Shown here piece after piece: positions 14,734 through 21,895 of a DNA stretch of 64,000 nt. Where the stretch lies: positions 186,001-250,000 of IMG/VR virus record IMGVR_UViG_3300005613_000002; one strand, given 5' to 3'. The DNA is from a virus. Position 1 is the first letter of the stretch. Each line of letters starts with the position of its first letter. Both the position numbers and the translations under genes were made by a program. Under the pieces are notes generated by a model that was not told the origin of the DNA, made no database searches, and saw nothing but the letters and a program-made list of their open reading frames with translations.

Positions 14734-14862
14734 AACAGTGAATAGCATAATGGAGTACGATAAGCTAAGTACAGGATGCGCAGGACTTTAAGTTTTATTT
14801 TTAAATGCATGTGGAAATAAAATTGTCGCTGAGAAGTGGGGTTGAATTCCCCAACACTGTTA
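14734..14862 (+). ncRNA. tRNA-like RNA 1 with enlarged central region
   Basis: A perfect 7-bp acceptor-type stem joins AACAGTG (14734-14740) to CACTGTT (14855-14861). Directly before the 3' arm is a T-arm: TGGGG (14837-14841), loop TTGAATT, CCCCA (14849-14853). TAGC/GCTA could be a D-like stem. The whole is 129 nt, about 50 more than a tRNA, and the T-loop lacks the usual TTC. TTTTATTT/AAATAAAA forms an internal 8-bp stem. Not a normal tRNA; could be a tRNA mimic, an intron-bearing or degenerate tRNA. Confidence 0.5.
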
Positions 14863-14865
14863 AAC

Positions 14866-14924
14866 GGTATTGAGTGAAGTTGTTTTGGAATTCACACCAG
14901 TAGGTTCGAAACCTGCCGATACCA
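14866..14924 (+). ncRNA. tRNA-like RNA 2, apparently without D-arm
   Basis: GGTATTG (14866-14872) pairs with CGATACC (14917-14923). The T-arm is canonical: GTAGG, loop TTCGAAA, CCTGC (14900-14916). The middle forms GTGAA-TT/AA-TTCAC with one bulged G and a 7-nt loop GTTTTGG, so the anticodon position would read TTT (Lys). There is no room for a D-arm: 59 nt in total. CACCA follows but is not a clean encoded CCA. It may be an armless tRNA or a tRNA mimic. Confidence 0.5.
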
Positions 14925-14933
14925 CACCAAAAC

Positions 14934-15008
14934 CAACCGAAAGGATGCATTCTGTTTCGGCAAGGGTTATACTCTGGGGTTCTGCTTACCCTTTAAAGCA
15001 GGAGTATA
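14934..15008 (+). ncRNA. structured RNA with likely pseudoknot
   Basis: CCGAAA/TTTCGG forms one hairpin. Next, TATACTC pairs with GAGTATA enclosing CTGCTT/AAGCAG, while AAGGGT just upstream can pair with ACCCTT in the hairpin loop, which gives a pseudoknot. All three elements lie downstream of the tRNA-like folds and upstream of the terminal stem. No known RNA family is recognised. Confidence 0.45.
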
Positions 15009-15059
15009 AAGAAGTTGTGGGCATTATTAAGGGACACTCTTGATACGAAACAACTTCTT
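15009..15059 (+). terminator. long-loop terminal stem of the RNA locus
   Basis: AAGAAGTTGT pairs perfectly with ACAACTTCTT (10 bp) enclosing a 31-nt loop that can itself fold (AAGGG..CTCTT). The T tract is short, so it is either a terminator or a processing signal. The RNA locus at 39 kb ends in a similar stem. Confidence 0.55.
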
Positions 15060-15119
15060 TGAAATTAATTAAAAATATTTGTCTGTCACTATACTTTAAA
15101 TTGTCGTTTAGTTGTGTGA

Positions 15120-15150
15120 AATGCCGTATAGAAATGTACGGTATTTTTTT
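15120..15150 (+). terminator. intrinsic terminator fused to next promoter
   Basis: AATGCCGTA pairs with TACGGTATT around an 8-nt loop; T7 follows and runs into GTAACA of the next promoter. The bases 15060-15119 show no gene. Confidence 0.8.
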
Positions 15151-15180
15151 GTAACATTATTGAGCAATCTACGTATAATA
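15149..15180 (+). promoter_or_regulatory. phage promoter, GAGCAATC spacer class
   Basis: TTGTAACATTATTGAGCAATCT then ACGTATAATA; drives 15205-15989. Confidence 0.8.
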
Positions 15181-15204
15181 ATTATAACATTTAAAACATA
15201 CACA

Positions 15205-15462
15205 ATGAAATATCAAGATTTAAAAAACAGACATGACACATTAGAACAAGATATTCTTGCTGCTTTGAGACATGAAGTTAATTCCAGCAAGAAAATGTCT
15301 AAACATATTAATGATGTCGCTATTGAAGTTAATGTTTATGATTATCATGAACTTGCAATCATTCATGATGAACTTGCATTCATGGATGAAAACGGATATC
15401 AATATTCAGTTTATGCTGAATGTTCGCTTGAAGATTTAATTGACATTTTAAGTAAAATCTAA
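15205..15462 (+). CDS. hypothetical protein, 85 aa
   Basis: The start is the ATG at 15205 after the ACATACACA leader, 25 bases behind the promoter. A long helix (residues 5-35, KNRHDTLEQDILAALRHEVN) precedes a mixed acidic end (CSLEDLIDILSKI). Unknown function. The stop overlaps the next start (TAATG). Confidence 0.8.
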   Translation: MKYQDLKNRHDTLEQDILAALRHEVNSSKKMSKHINDVAIEVNVYDYHELAIIHDELAFMDENGYQYSVYAECSLEDLIDILSKI

Positions 15463-15674
15463 TGATTAAATTATTAAATATTGGAGAAATAGATGGTGGT
15501 ACTATTAGACTACAATCACAATTATTAGTTGGAAGTGATACTGCTGATTTTATCTTAGAAAATAATGAATTAAAACATTGGGAAAATGGTAATAAAGGTT
15601 TTAATTTTTATAAAACCGATATACCATATGAAATTTTCACAGATAAAAAGGATATGGTTAGGCAACGATTATAA
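15462..15674 (+). CDS. hypothetical protein, 70 aa
   Basis: Not recognised. Beta-rich (LLNIGEIDGGTIRLQSQLLVG). Translationally coupled to the gene before through a TAATG overlap. Confidence 0.75.
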   Translation: MIKLLNIGEIDGGTIRLQSQLLVGSDTADFILENNELKHWENGNKGFNFYKTDIPYEIFTDKKDMVRQRL

Positions 15675-15689
15675 TTAAAAACAATTATT

Positions 15690-15989
15690 ATGGCATACAA
15701 TATTAATACACATGGTGATTTTAAAAATTGGTGGTGTAAAAAACAAAAGAGAACATATTGGATTCTTGGTTATTTCGGTGGTGGTTCAATAAGTATATCA
15801 GATGCATATGAGTTAGCAAAACAATATGCCAAAGCAAATAATGTTGCTATTGAAACTGTTCAAATTGATGAAGTACCAAGTTCTCGAAGATATAAATATT
15901 TCAAATTTATATTTTCAACTGCATTAGAACAAGTTCCAGCTAAAGATAGCACTGAAATGGATAATGTTTATGAATGGTTAAGAGATTAA
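15690..15989 (+). CDS. conserved hypothetical protein, 99 aa
   Basis: Contains TYWILGYFGGGSISISDAYE, then an alpha-helical AKQYAKANNVAIETVQIDEV and SRRYKYFKFIFS; reads like a small alpha/beta phage protein of unknown role. Last gene before the rII region; terminator at 16046. Confidence 0.8.
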   Translation: MAYNINTHGDFKNWWCKKQKRTYWILGYFGGGSISISDAYELAKQYAKANNVAIETVQIDEVPSSRRYKYFKFIFSTALEQVPAKDSTEMDNVYEWLRD

Positions 15990-16045
15990 TTTTAATTAAA
16001 AATACTATTAAGTTAGGTATTAGTTCCATAATGCCTCCTTTCTTT

Positions 16046-16080
16046 AAGTGTCAGTCCCGTTAAGACTGGCACTTTTTTTT
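16046..16080 (+). terminator. intrinsic terminator fused to next promoter
   Basis: AAGTGTCAGTC pairs with GACTGGCACTT (one G-U) around a 7-nt loop, T8 follows and runs into TTGTAACA. Confidence 0.88.
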
Positions 16081-16110
16081 GTAACATTAATTAAAAATTT
16101 ACGTATAAAT
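16079..16110 (+). promoter_or_regulatory. first of three tandem promoters upstream of rIIA
   Basis: TTGTAACATTAATTAAAAATTT then ACGTATAAAT. The 80 bases downstream contain only a 10-codon frame at 16154, so it may make a short leader RNA. Confidence 0.7.
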
Positions 16111-16191
16111 AAGTGGTCGGCAACCTAAAGTTGTGGAAAGAATAAACCTTACTATGGATATAATTGATCTAATAAGCATTATTTAAATTAA

Positions 16192-16223
16192 CTGTAACCT
16201 TTTTTAATTAAAAACGTATAAAT
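16192..16223 (+). promoter_or_regulatory. second tandem promoter upstream of rIIA
   Basis: CTGTAACCTTTTTTAATTAAAA then ACGTATAAAT; no gene starts before the third promoter. Confidence 0.7.
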
Positions 16224-16266
16224 AATCGAAATCACAATTATTCTATTTAAAAAATGTTTTGATTAA

Positions 16267-16299
16267 TTGTAACATTTATATTTAATATACGTATATTTG
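16267..16299 (+). promoter_or_regulatory. third promoter upstream of rIIA, host-type -7
   Basis: TTGTAACATTTATATTTAATAT then ACGTATATTTG. TATATTTG matches the Bacteroidota -7 element exactly; it lies 30 bases before the rIIA ATG. Confidence 0.8.
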
Positions 16300-16329
16300 T
16301 ATAGAACATAACACATTAAAAATACTATC

Positions 16330-18654
16330 ATGGAAATTAATTTACTAGAATTAAGTACACAAGGTGTTGAAAGTACAACCACTGCAAGAAAAATGGGAAT
16401 GTCAAAGAATGCACAATCAATGGTATTCCAATTGTTTACAAAAAATGTATATTCTAATCCAATTGGTACAGTTGTACGTGAAATTACTTCCAATTGTTTT
16501 GATAGCCATGTTGAAGCCAAAGTTAAATCTCCTGTACTTATCAAGAAAACCTATGATGAACAAACTAAAACACATTATATATCATTTATTGATTTTGGTG
16601 TTGGTATGTCAGAAGAAAGGATTTATGAGATTTATGGTGTATATTTTGAAAGTACCAAACGTGTTGATAATACACAAATTGGTGGTTTTGGAATTGGTGG
16701 TAAAACTCCATTAGCATATAAACGTTCAACAGGTCAAGGTGATGGTGAATATGATAATAGCTTTTATATTATCACTAATTATAATGGTACTCGTTATTAC
16801 TATTGCATATATGAAGGTGCTGATGCTCCTGTAATTTCCCCTTTACATTCTGAACCAACAACAGAAAGAAACGGAACTGAAATTCGTATTCCAGTTTTAG
16901 AAAAAGATATGGATGACTTTGCTAAAGAAATGGTACGTCAACTTTATTATTTTGAAGATGTTATTTTTGAAGGTTTTGAAGATGCTTGGAGGCATGGTGA
17001 AACCTTATCAAATGAGTATCAAATATTCAGAGGTAAAACATTCTTATTTAGAGGTGACGATTATTTGAGCAATGTACATATATGTTTGGGTAGAGTTGCT
17101 TACCCAATTGATTATTCTGTTTTAGGTTTATCTTCTGGTGAATATAATTTACCAGTTGCAATTAGACTTGAAGTTGGAGATTTAAATGTTACAGTTTCAA
17201 GGGAAAGTATTGATTATAGTGAGTCTACAATCAAGATGTTAAAAAAGAAATTGGTTGAGGTGAAAACTGAAATTATTGGAATGATGGTGAAACAATATGA
17301 AAATATTGTTACCCTTGAAGATTATTTCAAAATGAAAACCGATTTTGGAAACTATACTTTTAGCAATGGGAAAAGTATTTCAGTTGGAAATGTTGTTAAA
17401 GAAAAAGATATTGATTTTACAAATTTCAATTTCAGTTTCATGAAAATGCCAACAGATAAACAATTGTTTAATTTGTTCTTCAATGTTAAATCTTATGGTA
17501 AAAAACCTAATAGAAGTCGTTATGGTAGTAGTAGTAATGAATTCGAAGGTGGTTATAAAGAATTACTTTCAAGTTCAAACCTTTATCATTTTAATAACGT
17601 TTTTAATCGTAAGGTTATTAAACAATCTTATTTAAAATCAGAACACATATTGTACCATATCATTAATCGTGAAAATTTGTCACAACCACATTTGCGTCAT
17701 AAGATTACTGAATTGTTCAATGTACATTTAGATTCACTTGTTGATGAAAATGGTGTTCCTGTTCAATTTGTTCAATCATTAATGGCAATGCAGGATGAAT
17801 ATTTTACCATTGTACAAGATCAAACTGTATGTTACGATACTTTGGAAGTTCCAGAAGATTTTATTGCAGAAAGAAAGAACCGTAATAAAATCACTGATGA
17901 TATGAGGAAATTAACATTTCCAATAAAATTCATGTGTGAATATTCTGGAAGTCCTACAAGAGTAAAACTAGATCATTTATTTAAATTTAATATGCCTATC
18001 TTTTATGGTACTACTGACGATGAATTTAAATTAGAAAAAGCTAGTAAAATATATAGACATTTGTTTAATGAGAAATTTTTAATAACTGGTTATTCTGAAT
18101 ATGGTTATAACAATAGTGTTGATAAATTTAATAGAGTAGGACATGATTCAACACAAAAAGCTGGAATTATGTTTATCAGAATAGCAAAAGGAAATGTTAA
18201 ATATATGAAGTTTTGCAAAAATGCAAATCATATTGATACTGTTTATGATAAACTATTCAAACGTAAAGAAAAAGTAGTTTTGAATTATTTTAAAACTTAT
18301 CAATTATTTAATAGTTATAATAATCTGGATGATTTATATAAAGATAAACATTTTGGATTAATTGATGAAAATTGGGGTGAAACAATTATTAAACTCAATA
18401 CTGATATTACTAAAATTAAGGATTCTTTATTGGTGAAAGATTTGGAATATATTGAATCATCATTAAGTCATTATTTTAATATTGATAGAAATAAAATTGA
18501 TAAGAAATACGATAAATTAATAAAAGCTATTGATGATCTGGTAATGTTGGAAGAAGTAAATAAAGATATTGTTGAATTTATTCGTATTCCACATAGTTTA
18601 GAATATGGAAATAAAAAACTATTTCCACTATTGAAAAAAGTAATGATATTATAA
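16330..18654 (+). CDS. rIIA: rIIA-like protein with GHKL ATPase domain, 774 aa
   Basis: The first 250 residues show the GHKL ATP-binding fold: VVREITSNCFDSHVE (N-box Glu/Asn, about residues 47-61), FIDFGVGMS (DxGxG), and GGFGIGGKTPLAY (Gly-rich lid). The order and length match T4 rIIA, and the next gene matches rIIB. In T4 the rII proteins prevent RexAB-mediated abortive infection and associate with the membrane. A comparable anti-defence or membrane role in this host is inference. The long C-terminal part is not recognised. Three promoters precede it. Confidence 0.88.
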   Translation: MEINLLELSTQGVESTTTARKMGMSKNAQSMVFQLFTKNVYSNPIGTVVREITSNCFDSHVEAKVKSPVLIKKTYDEQTKTHYISFIDFGVGMSEERIYEIYGVYFESTKRVDNTQIGGFGIGGKTPLAYKRSTGQGDGEYDNSFYIITNYNGTRYYYCIYEGADAPVISPLHSEPTTERNGTEIRIPVLEKDMDDFAKEMVRQLYYFEDVIFEGFEDAWRHGETLSNEYQIFRGKTFLFRGDDYLSNVHICLGRVAYPIDYSVLGLSSGEYNLPVAIRLEVGDLNVTVSRESIDYSESTIKMLKKKLVEVKTEIIGMMVKQYENIVTLEDYFKMKTDFGNYTFSNGKSISVGNVVKEKDIDFTNFNFSFMKMPTDKQLFNLFFNVKSYGKKPNRSRYGSSSNEFEGGYKELLSSSNLYHFNNVFNRKVIKQSYLKSEHILYHIINRENLSQPHLRHKITELFNVHLDSLVDENGVPVQFVQSLMAMQDEYFTIVQDQTVCYDTLEVPEDFIAERKNRNKITDDMRKLTFPIKFMCEYSGSPTRVKLDHLFKFNMPIFYGTTDDEFKLEKASKIYRHLFNEKFLITGYSEYGYNNSVDKFNRVGHDSTQKAGIMFIRIAKGNVKYMKFCKNANHIDTVYDKLFKRKEKVVLNYFKTYQLFNSYNNLDDLYKDKHFGLIDENWGETIIKLNTDITKIKDSLLVKDLEYIESSLSHYFNIDRNKIDKKYDKLIKAIDDLVMLEEVNKDIVEFIRIPHSLEYGNKKLFPLLKKVMIL

Positions 18655-18663
18655 TCATTACTT

Positions 18664-18696
18664 TTTGTAACAAAATTTTAATTAATACGTATAATA
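18664..18696 (+). promoter_or_regulatory. phage promoter of rIIB
   Basis: TTTGTAACAAAATTTTAATTA then ATACGTATAATA, 30 bases before the ATG at 18727, so rIIB can be made independently of rIIA. Confidence 0.8.
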
Positions 18697-18726
18697 ATAA
18701 ACAAACATTAATAAACAATAATAATC

Positions 18727-19923
18727 ATGAAAAACATTCAAGGTGTAAAAATCGGAAATGTTGTAAATCTATCAATTGATGGTAGACTTTGCAAAAAGAA
18801 TTGTGGTAGTCCAGAAGAAGCAGATGAACTTTTTCGTTTGGTACTAAAAGCAAAAGAAAACCCAACGGATGAAAATGTGAAAAACATTCGTGTTTATCTG
18901 AATGAACAAACTCGTATTGCAATGCTTGCTGGATTAGAATCAGATGTAGATACTGGTGAAGTATTCTTAGCTGGCTTTAATACTCCTGTACCTGAAACTC
19001 TTTTGGAAGTTATTAAAGAGTACCATGAAAATAAGTATCCTTTAGATGCTGTTATCAATTTCTGGAAACTCTTAATGATTAATCCAGATACACGTGTTCG
19101 AACTTCATTGTTTGATTTTATTAAATCACATGACTTTGTTTTAACTGATAAAGGTTATATGGTGGTTTATAAAGCAGTTTACTTGAAAGAAGCAAAAGTA
19201 AACACACCTGAGAAAAAATATGTGGAATTCCTTTCAAACAAATATCTTCATGTGAAAAAAACATGGAAATGTTCACCTAACAAATATGTGGCATATAAAA
19301 TTCTTGAAGATAATTCATATGGAATTACCAAAACAGTAACTGCTGAAAAATGGGATGAAAAGGAAAAGAACATTGAAATCTTAGGTAAACTTGGTGACTT
19401 ACATAAAGCCATTATTGAAAATAAGGTTGAAGTTAAAGAAGACCTAGCACCATTGTACACCGATATGTATTCAAAAACTATGAGTATCCAACTTGGTGTA
19501 CCAGTTTGTCAAGAAAGAAAAGATTGTAATGGAAATCCAAAAATAGAATGTTCTGATGGTTTGCATTGTGGTGCAACAAAATATGTTGAAAACTATGCAA
19601 ATAGAAGTTCTGCAATCTTAGCTTGTTTTGTTAATCCTGCAAATGTAGTTGCTGTTCCAGATTACGATAAATCAAAAATGCGTACCTGTGAATATTTCCC
19701 TTTTGCAGTTGCAACATTCGAAAATAAAAAGATTGACATTATTGAACAATCATATTTTGAAGAAGATTATTGCAATTATGAATCTACCGAATTAGAAAAA
19801 CAAATTGCAAAGATCAAAGCAAATGAACTTCCAATTGCAACAGCAAAGAAAGCTGAAAAGGAAACCCGACCAATGGTCGAACTTATGAAAATACTTGAAA
19901 CAAGATTAGTTGATATTGTGTAA
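18727..19923 (+). CDS. rIIB: rIIB-like protein, 398 aa
   Basis: The second half matches T4 rIIB. Residues 125-150 (RTSLFDFIKSHDFVLTDKGYM) fit the rIIB SRLFDFL...ITEDGY segment. The C-terminal CSDGLHCGATKYVENY - ILACFVNPANVVAVPDYD - KMRTCEYF fits the rIIB GLHVCSKSY - VHPRDVVSIPIDYNDAKMRTC module. It is longer than T4 rIIB (312 aa) mainly because of an insertion of about 100 residues in the middle. Partner of the rIIA-like gene just upstream. Terminator at 19934. Confidence 0.88.
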   Translation: MKNIQGVKIGNVVNLSIDGRLCKKNCGSPEEADELFRLVLKAKENPTDENVKNIRVYLNEQTRIAMLAGLESDVDTGEVFLAGFNTPVPETLLEVIKEYHENKYPLDAVINFWKLLMINPDTRVRTSLFDFIKSHDFVLTDKGYMVVYKAVYLKEAKVNTPEKKYVEFLSNKYLHVKKTWKCSPNKYVAYKILEDNSYGITKTVTAEKWDEKEKNIEILGKLGDLHKAIIENKVEVKEDLAPLYTDMYSKTMSIQLGVPVCQERKDCNGNPKIECSDGLHCGATKYVENYANRSSAILACFVNPANVVAVPDYDKSKMRTCEYFPFAVATFENKKIDIIEQSYFEEDYCNYESTELEKQIAKIKANELPIATAKKAEKETRPMVELMKILETRLVDIV

Positions 19924-19933
19924 TGTTTGTGTT

Positions 19934-19968
19934 AAACCTTCCTGTATAATGTACAGGGAGGTTTTAGT
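19934..19968 (+). terminator. intrinsic terminator after rIIB
   Basis: AAACCTTCCTGTA pairs over 13 positions with TACAGGGAGGTTT (one G-U), 5-nt loop, then TTAGTTT. Confidence 0.85.
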
Positions 19969-20013
19969 TTATTAACAAACATTAAGGGTAATAATCGTTT
20001 TAATTAAAAAAAT

Positions 20014-20292
20014 ATGAGTAAAATATATTTATCAGCAGACATAAGGGAAATTAATAGTTTTAACTTTACAGTTGAAGTTGATGATAATCTACCTATAACA
20101 AAAGCAGTTGAAGTTGCTAAAGATAAATTAAAAGCACATCTGGATGTTCAATGTCCAAACCCTTTACAAAGTTCACCAGATAAGAATGGAATTCATTGTT
20201 ATGATTGTGAAGGTTCTGTTGAAACCGAAGACACCGTTTCTATTGATGTAAATAATACATTACATAAAATTCAATCGATAACAACAAAATAA
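20014..20292 (+). CDS. hypothetical protein, 92 aa
   Basis: Not recognised. An opening strand/helix (FNFTVEVDDNLPITKAVEVAKDKLKAHLDV) and two cysteines (CYDCE) near residue 66. It is preceded by a TTTTAATTAAAAA element but no full promoter, so its own promoter is unclear. Begins a run of closely spaced genes to 22 kb. Confidence 0.75.
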   Translation: MSKIYLSADIREINSFNFTVEVDDNLPITKAVEVAKDKLKAHLDVQCPNPLQSSPDKNGIHCYDCEGSVETEDTVSIDVNNTLHKIQSITTK

Positions 20293-20297
20293 TTATC

Positions 20298-20777
20298 ATG
20301 GATATCAATACTAAAAGAAAATATAAAAAAATTAGTAAAAATTTATATAAAGCAGCTACTAGTTGTATTGTATTATTTTTTATTGTTCTAATTGTATTAG
20401 GAACAAAAAAAATTGACGCATCAAATTTAAATGCTGCTTGGGGTATGGTAATAATTATGTCACCAATATTCATTGGGTTATTCTTTGCTTTCTTTGGTGC
20501 TATATATTATGAATATTTCAATAGCTATCATAAAAAAGTTATTGAATATCGTAAACGTTTCCATATTACCAAGATTTATGAATTTATTGATATTGGTGAT
20601 TTCGAGAAAGCTATTCCTATCTATAACAATCTTAAACAAAGTATGGATAAGGATATGTTGTACATCTATTTAATTAAATCTTCAATGGATTCAGATGACC
20701 CCAAACAAAAAGCTAAAGGTTTAGAGAATTATAATGTTATACGCAACTGGTATGATGTTGAAAAAGTTTTTAATTAA
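20298..20777 (+). CDS. two-helix membrane protein, 159 aa
   Basis: Two membrane segments (residues about 18-38 with CIVLFFIVLIVLG, and 50-72 with MVIIMSPIFIGLFFAFFGAIYY) follow a basic N-terminus. The C-terminal cytoplasmic part resembles a tetratricopeptide-like helix pair (GDFEKAIPIYNNLKQSMD). Role unknown. Confidence 0.8.
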   Translation: MDINTKRKYKKISKNLYKAATSCIVLFFIVLIVLGTKKIDASNLNAAWGMVIIMSPIFIGLFFAFFGAIYYEYFNSYHKKVIEYRKRFHITKIYEFIDIGDFEKAIPIYNNLKQSMDKDMLYIYLIKSSMDSDDPKQKAKGLENYNVIRNWYDVEKVFN

Positions 20778-20779
20778 TA

Positions 20780-21028
20780 ATGGCTAACAGAAAATCAGGA
20801 AAAGAACTTAGAAAGGAATATCAAGACCTTCTGGATAAGACCAAGGCAATGCGTAAACGCATTATTAAAAGAGCAGAAGATTTAATTAAAAGATATCCAA
20901 ATGTTGTTGTAAATGATTTTGATCTATATAAACTAAATATACAAGCAGCAATGTCCATTATTGAAAAAATTGAAGAACATATTGCTGACAAACATCCACA
21001 TCAACAAACTAAAATGTTTAACACTTAA
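20780..21028 (+). CDS. helical hypothetical protein, 82 aa
   Basis: Very basic, largely coiled-coil-like (GKELRKEYQDLLDKTKAMRKR, AMSIIEKIEEHIADKH). Starts 2 bases after the membrane protein's stop. Function unknown. Confidence 0.75.
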   Translation: MANRKSGKELRKEYQDLLDKTKAMRKRIIKRAEDLIKRYPNVVVNDFDLYKLNIQAAMSIIEKIEEHIADKHPHQQTKMFNT

Positions 21029-21038
21029 AAAATACATA

Positions 21039-21449
21039 ATGAAAAAAGCTAAAGTATTAGAAATAAAAACTTCAGAAATAAAAACTTCAGTAAATAGAAT
21101 TACTGAAAAAGTAATTCTTTTAGAAAAAAAGAATAAAGATTTTTTCTTGAAAGTCAATTCATTATTATATAATCCAATATATAATGGCTTCCATGAACTT
21201 AGAAAAATCAATGATGATGATACTGTTGTCATTAGTGATTGTTGTAATTATCTTATTGACGCAACAACAACTATCTCCAATAATAAAGTAAAGGTTGATT
21301 ATTTAACTAAACTAAAACCAGTTTATAAACTTCATAATTTTATGGAATATTGTAATACTGTTAAGGCGTGGAGAGTTAAAAAAAGTTTAGGACATAAATC
21401 ATACTTGTTCTATAAAGATATTAATGTTATTAATATCTTCGAACATTAG
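21039..21449 (+). CDS. hypothetical protein with tandem KTSEI repeat, 136 aa
   Basis: I take the ATG at 21039 (MKKAKVLEIKTSEIKTSVNR) because the frame upstream overlaps the previous gene. A 15-bp unit is repeated directly near the N-terminus, giving EIKTSEIKTS. The rest is basic and mixed, not recognised. Confidence 0.7.
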   Translation: MKKAKVLEIKTSEIKTSVNRITEKVILLEKKNKDFFLKVNSLLYNPIYNGFHELRKINDDDTVVISDCCNYLIDATTTISNNKVKVDYLTKLKPVYKLHNFMEYCNTVKAWRVKKSLGHKSYLFYKDINVINIFEH

Positions 21450-21452
21450 ATA

Positions 21453-21620
21453 ATGTACAGAATATCTAAGAACATAAGAAAGTTTAGCTCAACACCCATT
21501 GTACGACCATACAAAGATGATAAGGGTAAAGAGAAAGAACAAATGGTTTGTGTATGCATTGGTAAGAAAAAAGAAGCTGATGCTTTAGCATTAAAAATTG
21601 TTGAACTATTAAATCAATAA
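21453..21620 (+). CDS. small basic protein, 55 aa
   Basis: The frame from the ATG at 21453 (MYRISKNIRKFSSTPIVRP) has a central VCVCIGKKKEADALALKIVE. This looks like a small AP2/integrase-arm type DNA-binding fold, a weak resemblance. It contains the 15-mer CAACACCCATTGTAC also found in the convergent zone at 23581. Next ATG follows after one base. Confidence 0.65.
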   Translation: MYRISKNIRKFSSTPIVRPYKDDKGKEKEQMVCVCIGKKKEADALALKIVELLNQ

Positions 21621-21621
21621 T

Positions 21622-21864
21622 ATGACACACGAAGACTTACTTGAAATTGGTTTTAAACTATATGGTGAAACAGAAAATGACCCATACTATAAACTAATCT
21701 ATAGACCACCATTTAATTTTGGTATTACTTCTTTATCTGGTGTGTTCTTAGGATTAAATAATACCGAATTTTATCTTTATAATAACAACACTAGATATAC
21801 TGATAAAAAAGAGTTAAAAACATTAGTTAATATACTAGGAAATGAAATATATGGTATTGATTAA
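21622..21864 (+). CDS. hypothetical protein, 80 aa
   Basis: The start HEDLLEIGFKLY recalls the small-protein family represented at 46817-47080 and, less closely, 29785-30081 (a DDL..IGF opening, a tyrosine-rich strand, and a final helix with TLVNILGNEIYG). Role unknown. Confidence 0.75.
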   Translation: MTHEDLLEIGFKLYGETENDPYYKLIYRPPFNFGITSLSGVFLGLNNTEFYLYNNNTRYTDKKELKTLVNILGNEIYGID

Positions 21865-21895
21865 TGTTAAATCATAACAAATTAAATAAAATATC

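Noticed and set aside
14734-15059. The whole RNA locus as a tmRNA
   Set aside because: tmRNA has its T-arm and acceptor 3' strand at the far end and a tag-coding frame in the middle. Here complete tRNA-like folds come first, and no tag frame or order of pseudoknots fits.
16154-16186. Ten-codon frame downstream of the first rIIA promoter
   Set aside because: Composition is unremarkable and the length is within chance expectation; mentioned only as part of the leader.
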